Assembly (NCBI GenBank): GCA_039028975.1
Contig: JBCCHB010000066.1
Coordinates: 1-64,000, forward strand
Length of the DNA: 64,000 bases
Direction of reading: 5' to 3'
Origin: JAHBNG01 sp039028975
GTDB lineage: Bacteria; Chloroflexota; Anaerolineae; Caldilineales; Caldilineaceae
The translations under genes and the position numbers were made by a program. The notes below the pieces were generated by a model. That model saw only the letters and a list, made by a program, of their open reading frames with translations, did no database searches and had not been told where the DNA came from. Below, one piece after another: positions 32,418 to 42,659 of this stretch. Every line of letters starts with the position of its first letter. The stretch's first letter is position 1.

Positions 32418-33824
32418 ATGACCAAGAAAAACTCTTGGCTGATTGCTTTGTTGGCAATTGGGCTTCTTGTTATCTCTGCATGTGCGCCAGTTGCTACGCC
32501 TGCAGGCGAGTCAGGTATGGCATCTGAAGAAGCATCGTCTGAAGAGATGGATGATTCAATGGAGATGGCCTCTTACGAAGATGTAGACCCAACCAGTGCG
32601 GTCGTTACCTTCTGGCATCAGCACTCTGGGGGCCGTGAAGAAGTTCTGCAAGAGATTGTTGCAGCATTCAACGATTCCAACGAATATGGTATCACGGTTG
32701 AAGCCAGCAACCAGGGCGGCTATGGTGACATCTTCAACAAGATGCTTAACGTAGCTGGGACAACAGATGCCCCTAACCTAGTGGTCGCCTACCAGAACCA
32801 GGCTGCTACCTATCAACTGGCTGATGCACTCATCGATATGACGCCATTGGTTGACAGCGAAACATGGGGGCTTGCAGATGAGGATAAGGCAGACTTCTTT
32901 GAAGGCTTCTACAATGCCGATATCTTCCCCAGCTTTGACGGTGCTCGATTAGGCTTTCCACCAAACCGTTCGATGGAAGTCATGTACTACAATGCAGACT
33001 GGCTGGCCGAGCTGGGTTTTGATGGCCCGCCAGAGACACCGGACGAGTTTGCTGCGGCTGCTTGTGCCGCGGCTGCTACGCCCTTTACCGGTGTCGTTGG
33101 TGAAGCCCCAAGCATAGGCTACCAGTTGAGTGCAGATGCTTCTCGCTTTGCTTCTTGGACCTTTGCTATGGGTGGTGATGTCTTCGACTATGACGCCGGT
33201 GCGTACAGCTACGACAACGAAGCAGCTACGCAGGCCATGAGCTTCCTTCAGGGCCTTTTTAACGATGGTTGTGCGGCGGAAGTAGCCGAGCGCTATGGCG
33301 ACCAGACCGACTTTGGCAATGGTAGCCTTCTCTTTACCGTCGGTTCCAGCTCTGGTTTACCCTTTTATAAGAGTGCCGTTGAAGATGGCGCTGGTTTCAA
33401 CTGGAGCATTGCTCCCCTACCACGCTTAACAGACGATCCTGTTATGAATCTTTACGGTGCCAGCGTTAGTATCGGTGCCAGCACGCCAGAACAAGAAGTA
33501 GCTACTTGGCTCTTCATCAAATACTACACCAGCCCGGATGTTCAGGCTCAGTGGGCGCAGGCTAGCAATTACTTCCCCGTTCGCGAATCTGTTGCAGACG
33601 GAATGGGTAGCTACTTTGAAGAGAATCCAGCTTATGAAGTTGCCTTTAACCTTCTGGGATTTGGTAAGGCTGAGCCGCCAATGCCAGGCTATGACTTCGT
33701 TCGTGACATCGTTGAGGAGCAGATGGTTGCTATCGTCAATGGTGCAGAGGTTGAGAGCACCCTTGCAGCGTTGACTGAAGAATCAAACGAGATCCTGACT
33801 GATCAGATGATGGACATGGAATAA
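32418..33824 (+). CDS. ABC transporter sugar-binding lipoprotein
   Basis: 468 residues, ATG 32418 with TTTAAGGAG upstream. Lipoprotein signal LLAIGLLVISAC with the lipid-acceptor Cys at about 22, an acidic Ser/Glu/Met linker, then the two-lobed extracellular binding domain (VVTFWHQHSGG, RSMEVMYYNADWLAELG, WLFIKYYTSPDVQAQWA). The family binds sugars or glycerol-phosphate compounds; the substrate is not deducible. The 187-base gap after the permeases contains a TACAAT -10-like box (32288-32293), so it probably has an extra promoter, common for binding proteins needed in excess. Confidence 0.9.
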   Translation: MTKKNSWLIALLAIGLLVISACAPVATPAGESGMASEEASSEEMDDSMEMASYEDVDPTSAVVTFWHQHSGGREEVLQEIVAAFNDSNEYGITVEASNQGGYGDIFNKMLNVAGTTDAPNLVVAYQNQAATYQLADALIDMTPLVDSETWGLADEDKADFFEGFYNADIFPSFDGARLGFPPNRSMEVMYYNADWLAELGFDGPPETPDEFAAAACAAAATPFTGVVGEAPSIGYQLSADASRFASWTFAMGGDVFDYDAGAYSYDNEAATQAMSFLQGLFNDGCAAEVAERYGDQTDFGNGSLLFTVGSSSGLPFYKSAVEDGAGFNWSIAPLPRLTDDPVMNLYGASVSIGASTPEQEVATWLFIKYYTSPDVQAQWAQASNYFPVRESVADGMGSYFEENPAYEVAFNLLGFGKAEPPMPGYDFVRDIVEEQMVAIVNGAEVESTLAALTEESNEILTDQMMDME

Positions 33825-33925
33825 CGGGTCGATAGCTGTTAACAGCAAACTGCAATTTTGTTCTTCTGTTCAAATGTAGTTGTTTGCGACGGAGTAGAAG
33901 AACCTCTCACTAGCTTTGAGAGCTC

Positions 33926-33967
33926 TAAATAAAAAAGGAGACGCTTGGCGTCTCCTTTTTTATTTAG
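33926..33967. terminator. Strong bidirectional terminator
   Basis: AAAAAAGGAGACGC, TTG, GCGTCTCCTTTTTT, extended by TAAAT/ATTTA on the outside. Ends the ABC operon. The remaining 33968-34254 shows no gene. Confidence 0.85.
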
Positions 33968-34254
33968 CATTATTTTATTTATCTACAACGACCAAATACT
34001 ACTTGTATCCTGTGAAGATGGGGGAGGTCTTCAGGCTGGCTTGCACAAAATAACGGAACAAAACTCTACCGATAGATGATATTTGATACTATACTTCAAC
34101 ATCGGTCGCCAAGTCAGGCGTCACACCAAAGTGGAGATTGATGCCTGAATAGTCTTTGGCGCGTAATAGAAGAGCAGTAGTACCGAATCTTATACAACAG
34201 ATGAGCTTCCATTTATATCTATTCCAAGCCAAGCATGGATGAAGCAGGGCTTAC

Positions 34255-34533
34255 TTAGTCAACCAAATCTAATGCGCCATAGCCTGGCCCATCAGTAAAA
34301 AAGAGTGCGTTCAATTCTGTGGTATATTGTTGATCCTCAGGTAGATCCTCTTCTGGAAGAATTGCTTCAACTGGGCACTCAGGAATACAAGCCCCACAGT
34401 CGATGCATGTCTCAGGATCGATGTAGTACCACGGCCACTCGTCTTCTGGCATGCCTGGAATAATGCACTCGACAGGACAGACTTCTACACATGCGCCGTC
34501 ACGAATGCAGGTATCGAAAATTACGTGAGTCAT
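34255..34533 (-). CDS. Seven/eight-iron ferredoxin
   Basis: 92 residues from ATG 34533, where the family's typical THVIFDTC start lies. Two clusters: CIRDGACVEVCPVECI and CIDCGACIPECPVEAI. The first lacks the second Cys of a standard CxxCxxC (CxxxxxC), suggesting a 3Fe-4S next to a 4Fe-4S cluster. A soluble electron carrier in the cytoplasm. Alone, with about 800 bases of non-coding sequence upstream. Confidence 0.9.
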   Translation of the reverse strand: MTHVIFDTCIRDGACVEVCPVECIIPGMPEDEWPWYYIDPETCIDCGACIPECPVEAILPEEDLPEDQQYTTELNALFFTDGPGYGALDLVD

Positions 34534-34611
34534 TGAATTGTCCCCTAAATCTATTTTGATTAATATTGAAAATTTTAAAATAATTTTACGTGGCAAACTA
34601 CACTTAAGAAT

Positions 34612-34698
34612 CAAGAACAAATAAAACCCAAAACTTCGGTCCTGTTATCTCGAGTACCCGAGAGATCTTCCTTTGCGTTTTATTAAATTCTCGATCCT
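34612..34698. repeat. Dispersed repeat, inverted copy of 59233-59326
   Basis: ATCAAGAACAAATAAAACCC, then ACTTCG, CGAGTACCCGAGAGATCTTCC and TTTTATTAAATTCTCGATCC are found reversed at 59233-59326 with about ten changes. A core GAGTACCCGAGAGATCTTCC is kept. The rest of 34534-35329 shows no gene. Confidence 0.7.
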
Positions 34699-35329
34699 TA
34701 GAGCTAAATAAAACTAAAAGTCTCAACAGAATTTTGAGTAGTTATACTTAGCGCTGCATGCAAATCCCAGTCTAGTCTTCCTTGTTATACTTCGGAAACT
34801 CATGGATAAGTCAAGATGACTATTACACAGCTTGCCAAGTAGATTTTTGTTTCACCTAATTATCCCATTGTTCGGCCTGGAGCAGCCTAATAAGGAAAAA
34901 TAGCGTATACCTGGCCATCTATCAAGGTGGACGCAGAGCGCGAATAATGTTGATGTGTGTCAGGCGTATTGAACGCTCAAATCGTCGAAATTGTACACAC
35001 TATTCTGGTACTTGTCAATACCCTATTATCATTAGGCTATAAATTCATTTCGAGGGTGCAGCCTGCCCTATATAGGAGCAGGTTGAACGGTATAGGTGGC
35101 CAGACAAAATTTGTCCACTCTTGTCCTATATTCTAGGTTCAAGAGATATAGATTTTAAGATAATGCTTTTCCGACACTCAGACCTGACGGGTTTTGAAAA
35201 CCTAACAGATCTTTGGATAGTCTTTTTCTTGATGTCTATAATACTCAAACAAAATTTTCTGGCGGACTAAATGGTAGAACTGATGACGAAGAGGAGAACA
35301 GTCCCAGCGAGGATTGAGTAAAGCAACTC

Positions 35330-36028
35330 CTAACTGTCAGCGACAAGCGTCAATTCTTCTTCTTTTAGAATGGTAATTCGCTTACGACCAATCTCAATAT
35401 ATCCTTGTGATTTTAAATCATTGAGTACTTGTGTGGCCGTCTCTCGGTAGGTACCGACACTTTCAGCCAAATCCTGGTGAGTAAGGCCGACAATATCTGT
35501 ACTAGACTGTTCATCTGCAAGCCGAAGTAAAAGGCTGGCGAGACGGGCCGGAATTCCCTTGAATGCCATATTCTCCAACCGCTCTTCGGCCTCTCGTAGC
35601 CGTTTCCCGGTAATATCTAAAATACGAAGCGCGACCTGTGGTTTGCTCAAGATGAGCCGCTCAAGATCAGGGCGACTCATCACACAGATTAGGCAATCCT
35701 CAACCGCTTCGGCAAACGTGTTGTGCATTTTGGTTCCAAGTAATGCCATCTCGCCAAAAAGTGTATGTGGCCCCAGTGTGGTAATGACCAGCTTCTTGCC
35801 CTCTGGGCTAATGCGGTATAGCTGAACTCGGCCTTCTTTCAAAATAAACAAAACTTCCCCAGGCTCTTCTGGGCGATAGAAGACGCGACCTTTTGACACT
35901 GTACTCATCGTTGTAATACGGTTGAGTTCCTCCATTTCTCGCATGGATAGATCTTGGAAGACATCCAATTCTGATAGATGGCGCATCTTTTCGGCAGGCT
36001 GCGGCGAATTTTTACTATCGATATTCAT
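35330..36028 (-). CDS. Crp/Fnr-family transcription regulator
   Basis: 232 residues, ATG 36028. An N-terminal cyclic-nucleotide-type domain (VFYRPEEPGEVLFILKEGRV ... TLFGEMALLG) and a C-terminal winged HTH (GLTHQDLAESVGTYRETATQVLNDLKSQGYIEI). No Fnr-type N-terminal cysteine set, so it is more likely to sense a nucleotide or act by another ligand. It is 69 bases downstream of the thioredoxin-like gene on the same strand, so it may be co-transcribed with it. Confidence 0.9.
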   Translation of the reverse strand: MNIDSKNSPQPAEKMRHLSELDVFQDLSMREMEELNRITTMSTVSKGRVFYRPEEPGEVLFILKEGRVQLYRISPEGKKLVITTLGPHTLFGEMALLGTKMHNTFAEAVEDCLICVMSRPDLERLILSKPQVALRILDITGKRLREAEERLENMAFKGIPARLASLLLRLADEQSSTDIVGLTHQDLAESVGTYRETATQVLNDLKSQGYIEIGRKRITILKEEELTLVADS

Positions 36029-36097
36029 TCTGACTCCTGAGAAATTTCATTTTAATGAAGGCTAGCCTCGTCTCGCTCACGGTGAAATCTATTGAAC

Positions 36098-36436
36098 TCA
36101 TTTATCAGAATCTGATTCATTTGATAACAGTTCACTGAGTTGGTCAATTACCTGATCTGGGGAAGGATTTCCTAGAAACCAGACCCGTCCATTTAGCAAA
36201 TAAGTTGGTGTCGCAAAAACAACTTCCGGAATAGGTTCCTTCGGCTCGGTCATATCAATCACGTGGAGATCGATCTCTGGGAAATCGCGCTCAATTAGCT
36301 CGATAATTTCATACGTGTATTCACAGATGAAGCAATGCTGGGCAACAAAGATTTCAACGCGAATAGCGTTTTCGTCTGTAGCCTTGTTGCTTGAATCTCT
36401 CTCCAATGATAATTCATTGTATTGAGTGGATATCAT
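36098..36436 (-). CDS. Thioredoxin/glutaredoxin-like protein
   Basis: 112 residues, ATG 36436. After a 25-residue polar N-terminus, VEIFVAQHCFICEYTYEII gives a CFIC active-site motif, and VVFATPTYLLNGR the cis-proline TPTY. A small thiol-disulphide protein, probably cytoplasmic. The CxxC with Phe-Ile is unusual. Upstream of the Crp/Fnr gene, so redox-linked control is possible but unproven. Confidence 0.75.
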   Translation of the reverse strand: MISTQYNELSLERDSSNKATDENAIRVEIFVAQHCFICEYTYEIIELIERDFPEIDLHVIDMTEPKEPIPEVVFATPTYLLNGRVWFLGNPSPDQVIDQLSELLSNESDSDK

Positions 36437-36552
36437 AATTATGGGCAGTACAGCCCAGCTCCTTTAACTCATACTTCTATATGATACTAGTTATCCCAGG
36501 CAGACTACCTTAGATATCCTATTTTGTTCTGTGACGCGTCTTACGTGAAATA

Positions 36553-36568
36553 GGGTATAATTATACCC
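36553..36568. promoter_or_regulatory. Perfect 16-bp palindrome, operator candidate
   Basis: GGGTATAATTATACCC, 117 bases upstream of the thioredoxin-like start. It contains TATAAT in both directions, so a dimeric regulator bound here would cover a -10 box. The other bases of 36437-37067 show no supported gene. Confidence 0.45.
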
Positions 36569-37067
36569 AACATGATTCTTTTCACATAATATTGTAAACT
36601 CTACTTGATTCGGGCTTAAATTGACCATGATAATCGTGAGTGGGTGACAGCAACTAGCAAATTTACAAATCAGCTACATAGTGCTGGTGATCCACTCCAG
36701 TGCTAAAGCGAACAGAAGCTGTCTGAAAAGTATGGCTTCTTAGGGGATACAACGTCTAGTTTTTGCCAGAGTCGAGCACTGAACTTGTCCAATACATATA
36801 ATCCTCGGTAAAATAACTAAAAGACGGTGCTTTACTCAGCTCCGTTTGAAAACCCTAGTTTGGTTACTCTGGTCAACAGTAGAAATCCCATGCTTTTAAA
36901 TTGGCTGCAATATAGCCAAGCTTTTTTTGCATGTAGATGTAGCGGAGCGCATAACCTTTACATTTGGCTCGATTTCAGCTACATTAACCCAAAGAGTACG
37001 CCTTGGTTTTCCAAGAGATCTGAGTATGGGTTAGAGAGCTGAATACGAGTTTAAGGAAACGGCTCCT

Positions 37068-39332
37068 ATGAATAGTCAATCCGAAAGACCAGATGAACTG
37101 ATCACAATAGCAGTGCTGATCGCATTGTTATTGCTAGTCGGTATTATTGGCCTATTCTGGTCAACTTGGAATCGTGTGGTTCTGGCGCCAACAGCAACGC
37201 CAACAGCAACCCAACACATTCTACCTACGGAGACCCCAGATGTTAGGGGAACCCAGATAGCTAGTGATTTGGCTGCTCAGGAATCCGAAACCGAGATTGC
37301 GCTTGCGCCAAATGCGGCTACATCCGTAATCACGGTGACCATCATACCAACAACAAGTAACCCATCTATCATTAATAACCAGCCGGCAGGGGGCACAACA
37401 TCTGTTATTACGATGACACCGCCTGCACCAGCTACTGGGGATAGCAACGTCGAAATACAAGCGTCAATCACAGCAACGCTGGAAGTGAACTTGCCCTTCG
37501 TAATCGGCGATAATGCCACAGTTTCTGCTGACAGTACTTCTTCCCCCGCAACGGCCATCATTTCTAGCACCTTATCACCAAGCCAGATCTCTACAGAGAC
37601 ACTAGGCACTGAAGCAACAGCCGCCTTGCCCGAGGAGAATATCAGCTCAGCCCCAACCACACCAGAGCCTATTTTTGTACCGATTGTAAAGAGTGGTACT
37701 TCTCAACCTGATGAAACCCAATCGCCCACGGATGGATCCGATGATGGAAGTCCTGATAATACGTCTATCGCTACACTCACCGTAGCCCCAACTGTAACGT
37801 TAACCAATTCACCTGCGCCTACATTAGCTCCAACTGAAACGCCAACGCTACAGGCAACCCCCACACCGACTCCATTACCAACGCCAACACCTACCCCAAC
37901 CCAGTTTCAAACTGAAGAACTGATTGGGGTAGTACACTCGCGCGGGGCAACGATGCGGCAGGGACCAGCCAACATTTACAATCAGGTGATGACCCTCAAT
38001 GACGGTCAGCAGGTCACCCTGACAGGGCGCAATGAGTCTGGAGAGTGGGTTTACGTTTGCTGCCCTGATGAAGCACAGAATGGTGGCTGGGTTCGTCAGG
38101 CTGATGCATCTCCCATAAACAACCAATTTGCCGATGATGAAAATCCCCCTGAAGATGCAGACCCGAATGATGTTCGTTGGTTAGAGATTAGACCAATACA
38201 ATCAGGGCTACCGCCAGTCCCCCAGTCATTCAATGCACCACCCGATGTATTTCCACTCCTCCGCTACAATATTGAAAATCAAGGACGCCTCAGCGCTCTG
38301 CCCTTGCATCCTCTTGATAAACCCATATGGCAGATCCGAGAGAGGGCAACGGGGGCATTCAATTCCGCCGTGACGATCTCGCAGAGAGGCGTTTTGGCCA
38401 ACAGTGACGATGGGCATCTTTACAACTTCTCATTTGAAGTAGGTGATGAAGTGTGGCGGTACAAATATGAGAATGATGGACGCTCTTCAAGATCACCCAT
38501 CGTCAGCAATGACCTCATCTATGCCGTCGATGAGGCTGGCATTATGAATGCGTTGTTGGATCGAGGCTCGTCAGCAGAATTAAGGTGGCGTCAGGCGTTG
38601 ACAAAAAATAATCAGCCATTATTGCCAGCAACAGATATTACCATGCTGGGTAACTTTCTATTTGTGGGCACCCAAGCAAATAATAGCTACCATATCGTCG
38701 GACTTAACCGCACAAGTGGTGCACTCCTATTTGCGGAACCAGTTGCTGGGACATTGATGCACTATCCTGCCATCGGGGGGCAGACTATCTATGTCGCCAC
38801 CAATGCAGGTCTCTTTGCCAAAGACACGGTACTAGGAACCGAAGTTTGGTCTAATACAACAGACGATTTTACTGAGATCAGCACTTCGCCCGTGTATAGC
38901 TTCCCAGGGCATGAAGGGCTGGCAGAGCTTTATGTAGCCCGTACTAATGGTGAAATCATCGCACTCGATGCCAATACAGGTAGTGAACTATGGCGATTCG
39001 ATGATGGAGAAACGGTTACGGGTATTGGGTTGGACGATAGCCTTCTATACCTGTCGGGTAGTAATTTTGTCAAAGCCTTTAACCGGGATGATCATACCCG
39101 ACGCTGGCGAATTAACATATCAGGTGATGTGCCTGGTGGCCCACTTGTCGGCCCCGCATCCGTCATGGTGGTGACGGTTAATGGCTCGATTGTCTTCATT
39201 GAACCGTCTACTGGGACGATCATCTCCGAGTCGACGGCACTTACCGTCGTAACAGGTGGCTATGCAGTCACCAGCCAGTATCTCTTTCTACCATCCCCTG
39301 GTAACACGATCCGCGCCTATCAAAATCAGTAA
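37068..39332 (+). CDS. Membrane-anchored SH3b/PQQ-propeller protein
   Basis: 754 residues, ATG 37068 with AAGGAAAC. One membrane helix (about 13-31, AVLIALLLLVGIIGLFWSTW), a 250-residue Thr/Pro/Ser-rich linker ending in PTPTPTPTP, a bacterial SH3 domain (about 285-348: VVHSRGATMRQGPA ... GGWVRQAD), then a beta-propeller of PQQ-type repeats (IWQIRERATG, ELYVARTNGEIIALDANTGS, LWRFDDG). The domain arrangement is typical of Chloroflexota surface proteins, with the linker spanning the envelope and the propeller acting as a binding scaffold. Ligand unknown. Confidence 0.85.
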   Translation: MNSQSERPDELITIAVLIALLLLVGIIGLFWSTWNRVVLAPTATPTATQHILPTETPDVRGTQIASDLAAQESETEIALAPNAATSVITVTIIPTTSNPSIINNQPAGGTTSVITMTPPAPATGDSNVEIQASITATLEVNLPFVIGDNATVSADSTSSPATAIISSTLSPSQISTETLGTEATAALPEENISSAPTTPEPIFVPIVKSGTSQPDETQSPTDGSDDGSPDNTSIATLTVAPTVTLTNSPAPTLAPTETPTLQATPTPTPLPTPTPTPTQFQTEELIGVVHSRGATMRQGPANIYNQVMTLNDGQQVTLTGRNESGEWVYVCCPDEAQNGGWVRQADASPINNQFADDENPPEDADPNDVRWLEIRPIQSGLPPVPQSFNAPPDVFPLLRYNIENQGRLSALPLHPLDKPIWQIRERATGAFNSAVTISQRGVLANSDDGHLYNFSFEVGDEVWRYKYENDGRSSRSPIVSNDLIYAVDEAGIMNALLDRGSSAELRWRQALTKNNQPLLPATDITMLGNFLFVGTQANNSYHIVGLNRTSGALLFAEPVAGTLMHYPAIGGQTIYVATNAGLFAKDTVLGTEVWSNTTDDFTEISTSPVYSFPGHEGLAELYVARTNGEIIALDANTGSELWRFDDGETVTGIGLDDSLLYLSGSNFVKAFNRDDHTRRWRINISGDVPGGPLVGPASVMVVTVNGSIVFIEPSTGTIISESTALTVVTGGYAVTSQYLFLPSPGNTIRAYQNQ

Positions 39333-39438
39333 GCCTAGACGCAATGAACAGTTGCTGCCAACGAGACCAAGCAGTGGTTCTCAAACAGAGCTATACTTCG
39401 GTCGTTTTCAAACGGAGCTGCGTATAAAGTATAATCTT

Positions 39439-40902
39439 ATGTCCCATATTAATGCTGATCATGCCAACCCTTCGACCCAACAAAATAGTGACCAGAGACG
39501 TCCCAGTTGGGACGTCTTCATTTTGTTCATCCTCGTCCTAGCAACAATGCAGATCCTCGCCTTTGGCGAAGCCACAATTCCCCAAGACATGCGATTGAAC
39601 GATGTACTTCGCCATCCATTTTTGGGTAACCTGTTACCGGCTCAAGGTGAAGAATTGTTAAGTGGTAATGGCCCACGCCCAGCGGAACCGCTTGGCTTGG
39701 TGCTGCAGGCCCTCTCCCTGGGTTTTCTAATTCTGTACGCTGTAGTTGATTTGGGTGTAAAAGGGGAACGGCAACTCCGACTAAAGTGGTTTACACTGGC
39801 GGCCCTGATTCTTACGGTTCTTTACCTCCCCACGCTGAAACTGGTTCTCCTAAGGCAGATCACAAGTCCTGCCGCGTATGCTCACGATGGGGGAGTTATT
39901 CAGACAGAATCAACCATTCAGTTTCTCTTGGAAGGCAAAAATCCTTATCGGGAAGATTATTTGGAAACGCCAATGAGAGAGTGGGGCTTTGATGAATATC
40001 GCACCGCCCTTTATCACTACCCCTACCTTCCTTGGACCTTTATTTTTAGCGCGCCATTTTATCTTATTGGAACAACTTTGGGGCTGTATGATCAGAGATT
40101 GGTCTACCTGATGTTGTTGACAATCATGTTGTGGGTTGCACCAACCCTTGTAACATCTTCTCGTACGCGATTGGTTCTCGTTGCAGCCTTGGCGCTCAAC
40201 CCACTCATGGCTTTAGATGTTGTCTTTGGCCAGAATGACGTTTTTGTTCTTTCCTGGATCGTCTTTAGCTTGGTCTGCTGGCGGCGTAGCCAGCAAATGG
40301 AGGTCAAGAAAGGGGATTCTATATCTACCAAGCGCTGGCGCATCTATGCCATGATTTTATTCGGCCTAGCCTGCGCTAGCAAACCGACAGCTTGGTTCTT
40401 TGCGCCTTTTTATGGCCTTCTATTGATCCAAGAGCAGTTGGATAGTACAAGTACCACGTGGCGAACGCTTATTCATAAGATTCCACAAATTATTGCCAGA
40501 GCAGCTCCCGCTCTTGGCATCTTTGCCCTTCTGTTGCTACCTTACATTTTATGGGATCCATTTGCATTTTATGATGATGTTTGGCGCTGGTCGAATGGTC
40601 AAGGCGAAACCGGGTACCAAATATGGGGATGGGGGGCTAGCAATTTTGTCCTTGCTCTGGGGTTGGTGGAGAGTCGATTCTCTCTATGGCCCTTCTGGAT
40701 ATTGGAATTGCTCATTGCCTTGCCGCTCTTTGTGTGGTTCATTCAGCGTCAGATGAGGCAAAATACCTTGTCTTTGGCCTGCTGGCATTATGGAATTGCC
40801 CTGCTGACCTTCTTCTACACAAGTCGATTCTTAAATGAGAACTACCTTGCGTATATACTTGCGTTTATTGCGATTGGTTATTTAGGAGAAGAACCCGACT
40901 AA
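39439..40902 (+). CDS. Multi-pass GT-C-like membrane protein
   Basis: 487 residues from ATG 39439; the frame is open upstream but overlaps the previous gene without a better site. About ten membrane helices. A loop after the second or third helix reads DGGVIQTESTIQFLLEGKNPY, like the DxD-type loop of polyprenol-phosphate-sugar-using GT-C/GT87 enzymes; GQNDVFVLSW and FGLACASKPTAWFFAPFY follow. A glycosyl or mannosyl transferase role is likely by analogy. Possibly co-transcribed with the propeller gene 107 bases upstream. Confidence 0.7.
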   Translation: MSHINADHANPSTQQNSDQRRPSWDVFILFILVLATMQILAFGEATIPQDMRLNDVLRHPFLGNLLPAQGEELLSGNGPRPAEPLGLVLQALSLGFLILYAVVDLGVKGERQLRLKWFTLAALILTVLYLPTLKLVLLRQITSPAAYAHDGGVIQTESTIQFLLEGKNPYREDYLETPMREWGFDEYRTALYHYPYLPWTFIFSAPFYLIGTTLGLYDQRLVYLMLLTIMLWVAPTLVTSSRTRLVLVAALALNPLMALDVVFGQNDVFVLSWIVFSLVCWRRSQQMEVKKGDSISTKRWRIYAMILFGLACASKPTAWFFAPFYGLLLIQEQLDSTSTTWRTLIHKIPQIIARAAPALGIFALLLLPYILWDPFAFYDDVWRWSNGQGETGYQIWGWGASNFVLALGLVESRFSLWPFWILELLIALPLFVWFIQRQMRQNTLSLACWHYGIALLTFFYTSRFLNENYLAYILAFIAIGYLGEEPD

Positions 40903-40932
40903 TTAATCGTGGGATTAAACTAGATATTAGGG

Positions 40933-41006
40933 ACGAGAATTAAATAACTTGGTATTTTTATGGGGCTGCACCTGTTCGAAACGCCCCAGTTATTTGCGGC
41001 TATTCC
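40933..41006. repeat. Dispersed hairpin repeat A, copy 1
   Basis: GACGAGAATTAAATAACTTGG ... GGGGCTGCACCTGTTCGAAACGC ... AGTTATTTGCGGCT. AAATAACT pairs with AGTTATTT. Copy 2 is at 47290-47362. Next to it, 41019-41052 carries part of the repeat at 44895-44985 (GTCATTCTGAGG; GAAGAATCTC). Confidence 0.65.
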
Positions 41007-41082
41007 CTAGTAGAGCGCAACGTCATTCTGAGGGCACCGAAGAATCTCTCACTGGCGTTGCGCTTTAAGGTTGTAGGGTAAA

Positions 41083-41952
41083 TTACTCTGAACCTTGAGA
41101 ATTAGATGCGCCTCCCTCTGTGAGGAAACGATATGTATTGTTGAATGTACGTACTTGGCGGTCCACGGTCTTAGCGCTATCTTTACTGGCAATCTGTACC
41201 AAGGCGGCTAAGGCGGATACCAAAGCAACAATGCTAGGTAACGGTCCTGCTACATCAGTGGGCGCATAGAGGACCAAATCACTCAAGCGATTGACAGGAC
41301 TGGCCAAGGAGCCAACGATGCCCAACGTTGCGCATCCCTTGCTGCGAGAAAATTCTAACGCCTTAGCAACAGCATCTCCATACTTGGTTGCGCTGATGCC
41401 CACAACGAGCGTTCCCTTTTTGACATTCATCAACGTCGCTGCCCGCTTAACAGGTTCATCGGGTGCCATCTCTGCTGAAACACCACGATGGCGCAACTGC
41501 TGGGCAGCCATTTCTGCAACGGTCTCAGCGTATCCCTCAGAGATGAGGATGATGTGATTGGCAGCTGTGATCATGTTTGCAACTGCGTGAATCTGCTCGG
41601 GCGGATTGTGGACAAGCATCTGCTTAAGGTTGCTCTGCTCTTGGTCTGTTCGGTCTTTGAAGGTGCCTTCTGGATCGTCCGGGTCGAGTTCTTTGGGTTC
41701 GTAGGCAGCATAAATTTCGGCCTTCACTTGGCCGCGGATATCACTTAACAGCTCAGGATAACCATTAAAACCAAGTCGCTGGGAAAAGCGCACAACGGTT
41801 GTCGTATCGACACCCACTGCATAGGCCAACTGAGCAGCTGTCATAAAGGCCACTTCATAGTAGTTGCTCATGATAAAATCAGCCACTTTACGATAGCTTC
41901 GACTCAGGTGATCGTAGTACTCACGAATTTTTTCTCTATATACGATAGACAT
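41083..41952 (-). CDS. MurR/RpiR-family regulator
   Basis: 289 residues, ATG 41952. N-terminal HTH (YRKVADFIMSNYYEVAFMTAAQLAYAVGVDTTTVVRFSQRLGFNGYPEL) and C-terminal SIS sugar-phosphate-binding domain (VANMITAANHIILISEGYAE ... KGTLVVGISATKYGDAV). Senses a phosphosugar and usually controls amino-sugar or pentose use. No target operon adjoins it; the ABC operon at 30133 or the deacetylase downstream are possible. Confidence 0.9.
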   Translation of the reverse strand: MSIVYREKIREYYDHLSRSYRKVADFIMSNYYEVAFMTAAQLAYAVGVDTTTVVRFSQRLGFNGYPELLSDIRGQVKAEIYAAYEPKELDPDDPEGTFKDRTDQEQSNLKQMLVHNPPEQIHAVANMITAANHIILISEGYAETVAEMAAQQLRHRGVSAEMAPDEPVKRAATLMNVKKGTLVVGISATKYGDAVAKALEFSRSKGCATLGIVGSLASPVNRLSDLVLYAPTDVAGPLPSIVALVSALAALVQIASKDSAKTVDRQVRTFNNTYRFLTEGGASNSQGSE

Positions 41953-42659
41953 TAAATTTTATCCTTTCATCAAGTTGGTTATATACTCACCCTTAGACAA
42001 ATCGATGCGGCCGTAATCATTTTGTAAGCTTAACAACAAAAAATTCATTTATCCAATTCGACACATGGGTAAACCCACAAGAATTAATGTTTTGTAAGTT
42101 ATGAATGAACCTAGAGCCTACAAAAATAGAACCAAATGCTAAATTCATAGTGGAAATGAATATGGACAACATCTTTTATACCAGCCTTACATGCATCATA
42201 CGCTTAGCCTAGTACAGATGGCGCATTGCATACGTTTTGCGAAGAGAAAGAAAATGGCTGTCTTGAGCAATTTTGCTATTCTCAACCTATGCTCAACCAC
42301 AGTAAAGTTTAGTCAATAATGGCTGAATGCCTGAGAGCATGTCAACTAGTTGGTTGAGGGGACTTACTGGATTACAGCTCTGAATCGACTTCAAAAGAAA
42401 TTCTGAAGGAGTGCAAACGATTCAAGCATCATGAATCAAATACAGTTACCTATTTTACTTGCAGCGCCTTCGGCATCTGCCATCTTTCCGAAACCATTTT
42501 TAGTGAGCTATAATCACTGAATTATACCTAGCACAGAGCAGATTGTCAAATGACAAAGAAAGTATGTGAATAGACGAATGTACAATTGTTGATATTGAAC
42601 GTTAACTCTGAGCGTATAGTTATGGCAAGTTTCATTGCAAACAGGATTAATAGAAGAAA
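41953..42659. other. Divergent intergenic region without a gene
   Basis: 707 bases between the RpiR gene and the deacetylase. AT-rich, presumably with promoters both ways. No hairpin or ORF I would support. Confidence 0.4.

Noticed and set aside
36827..37042. A 71-codon frame before the SH3b/propeller gene
   Set aside because: Phe- and Cys-rich, no ribosome site, in a region that looks like a promoter gap.
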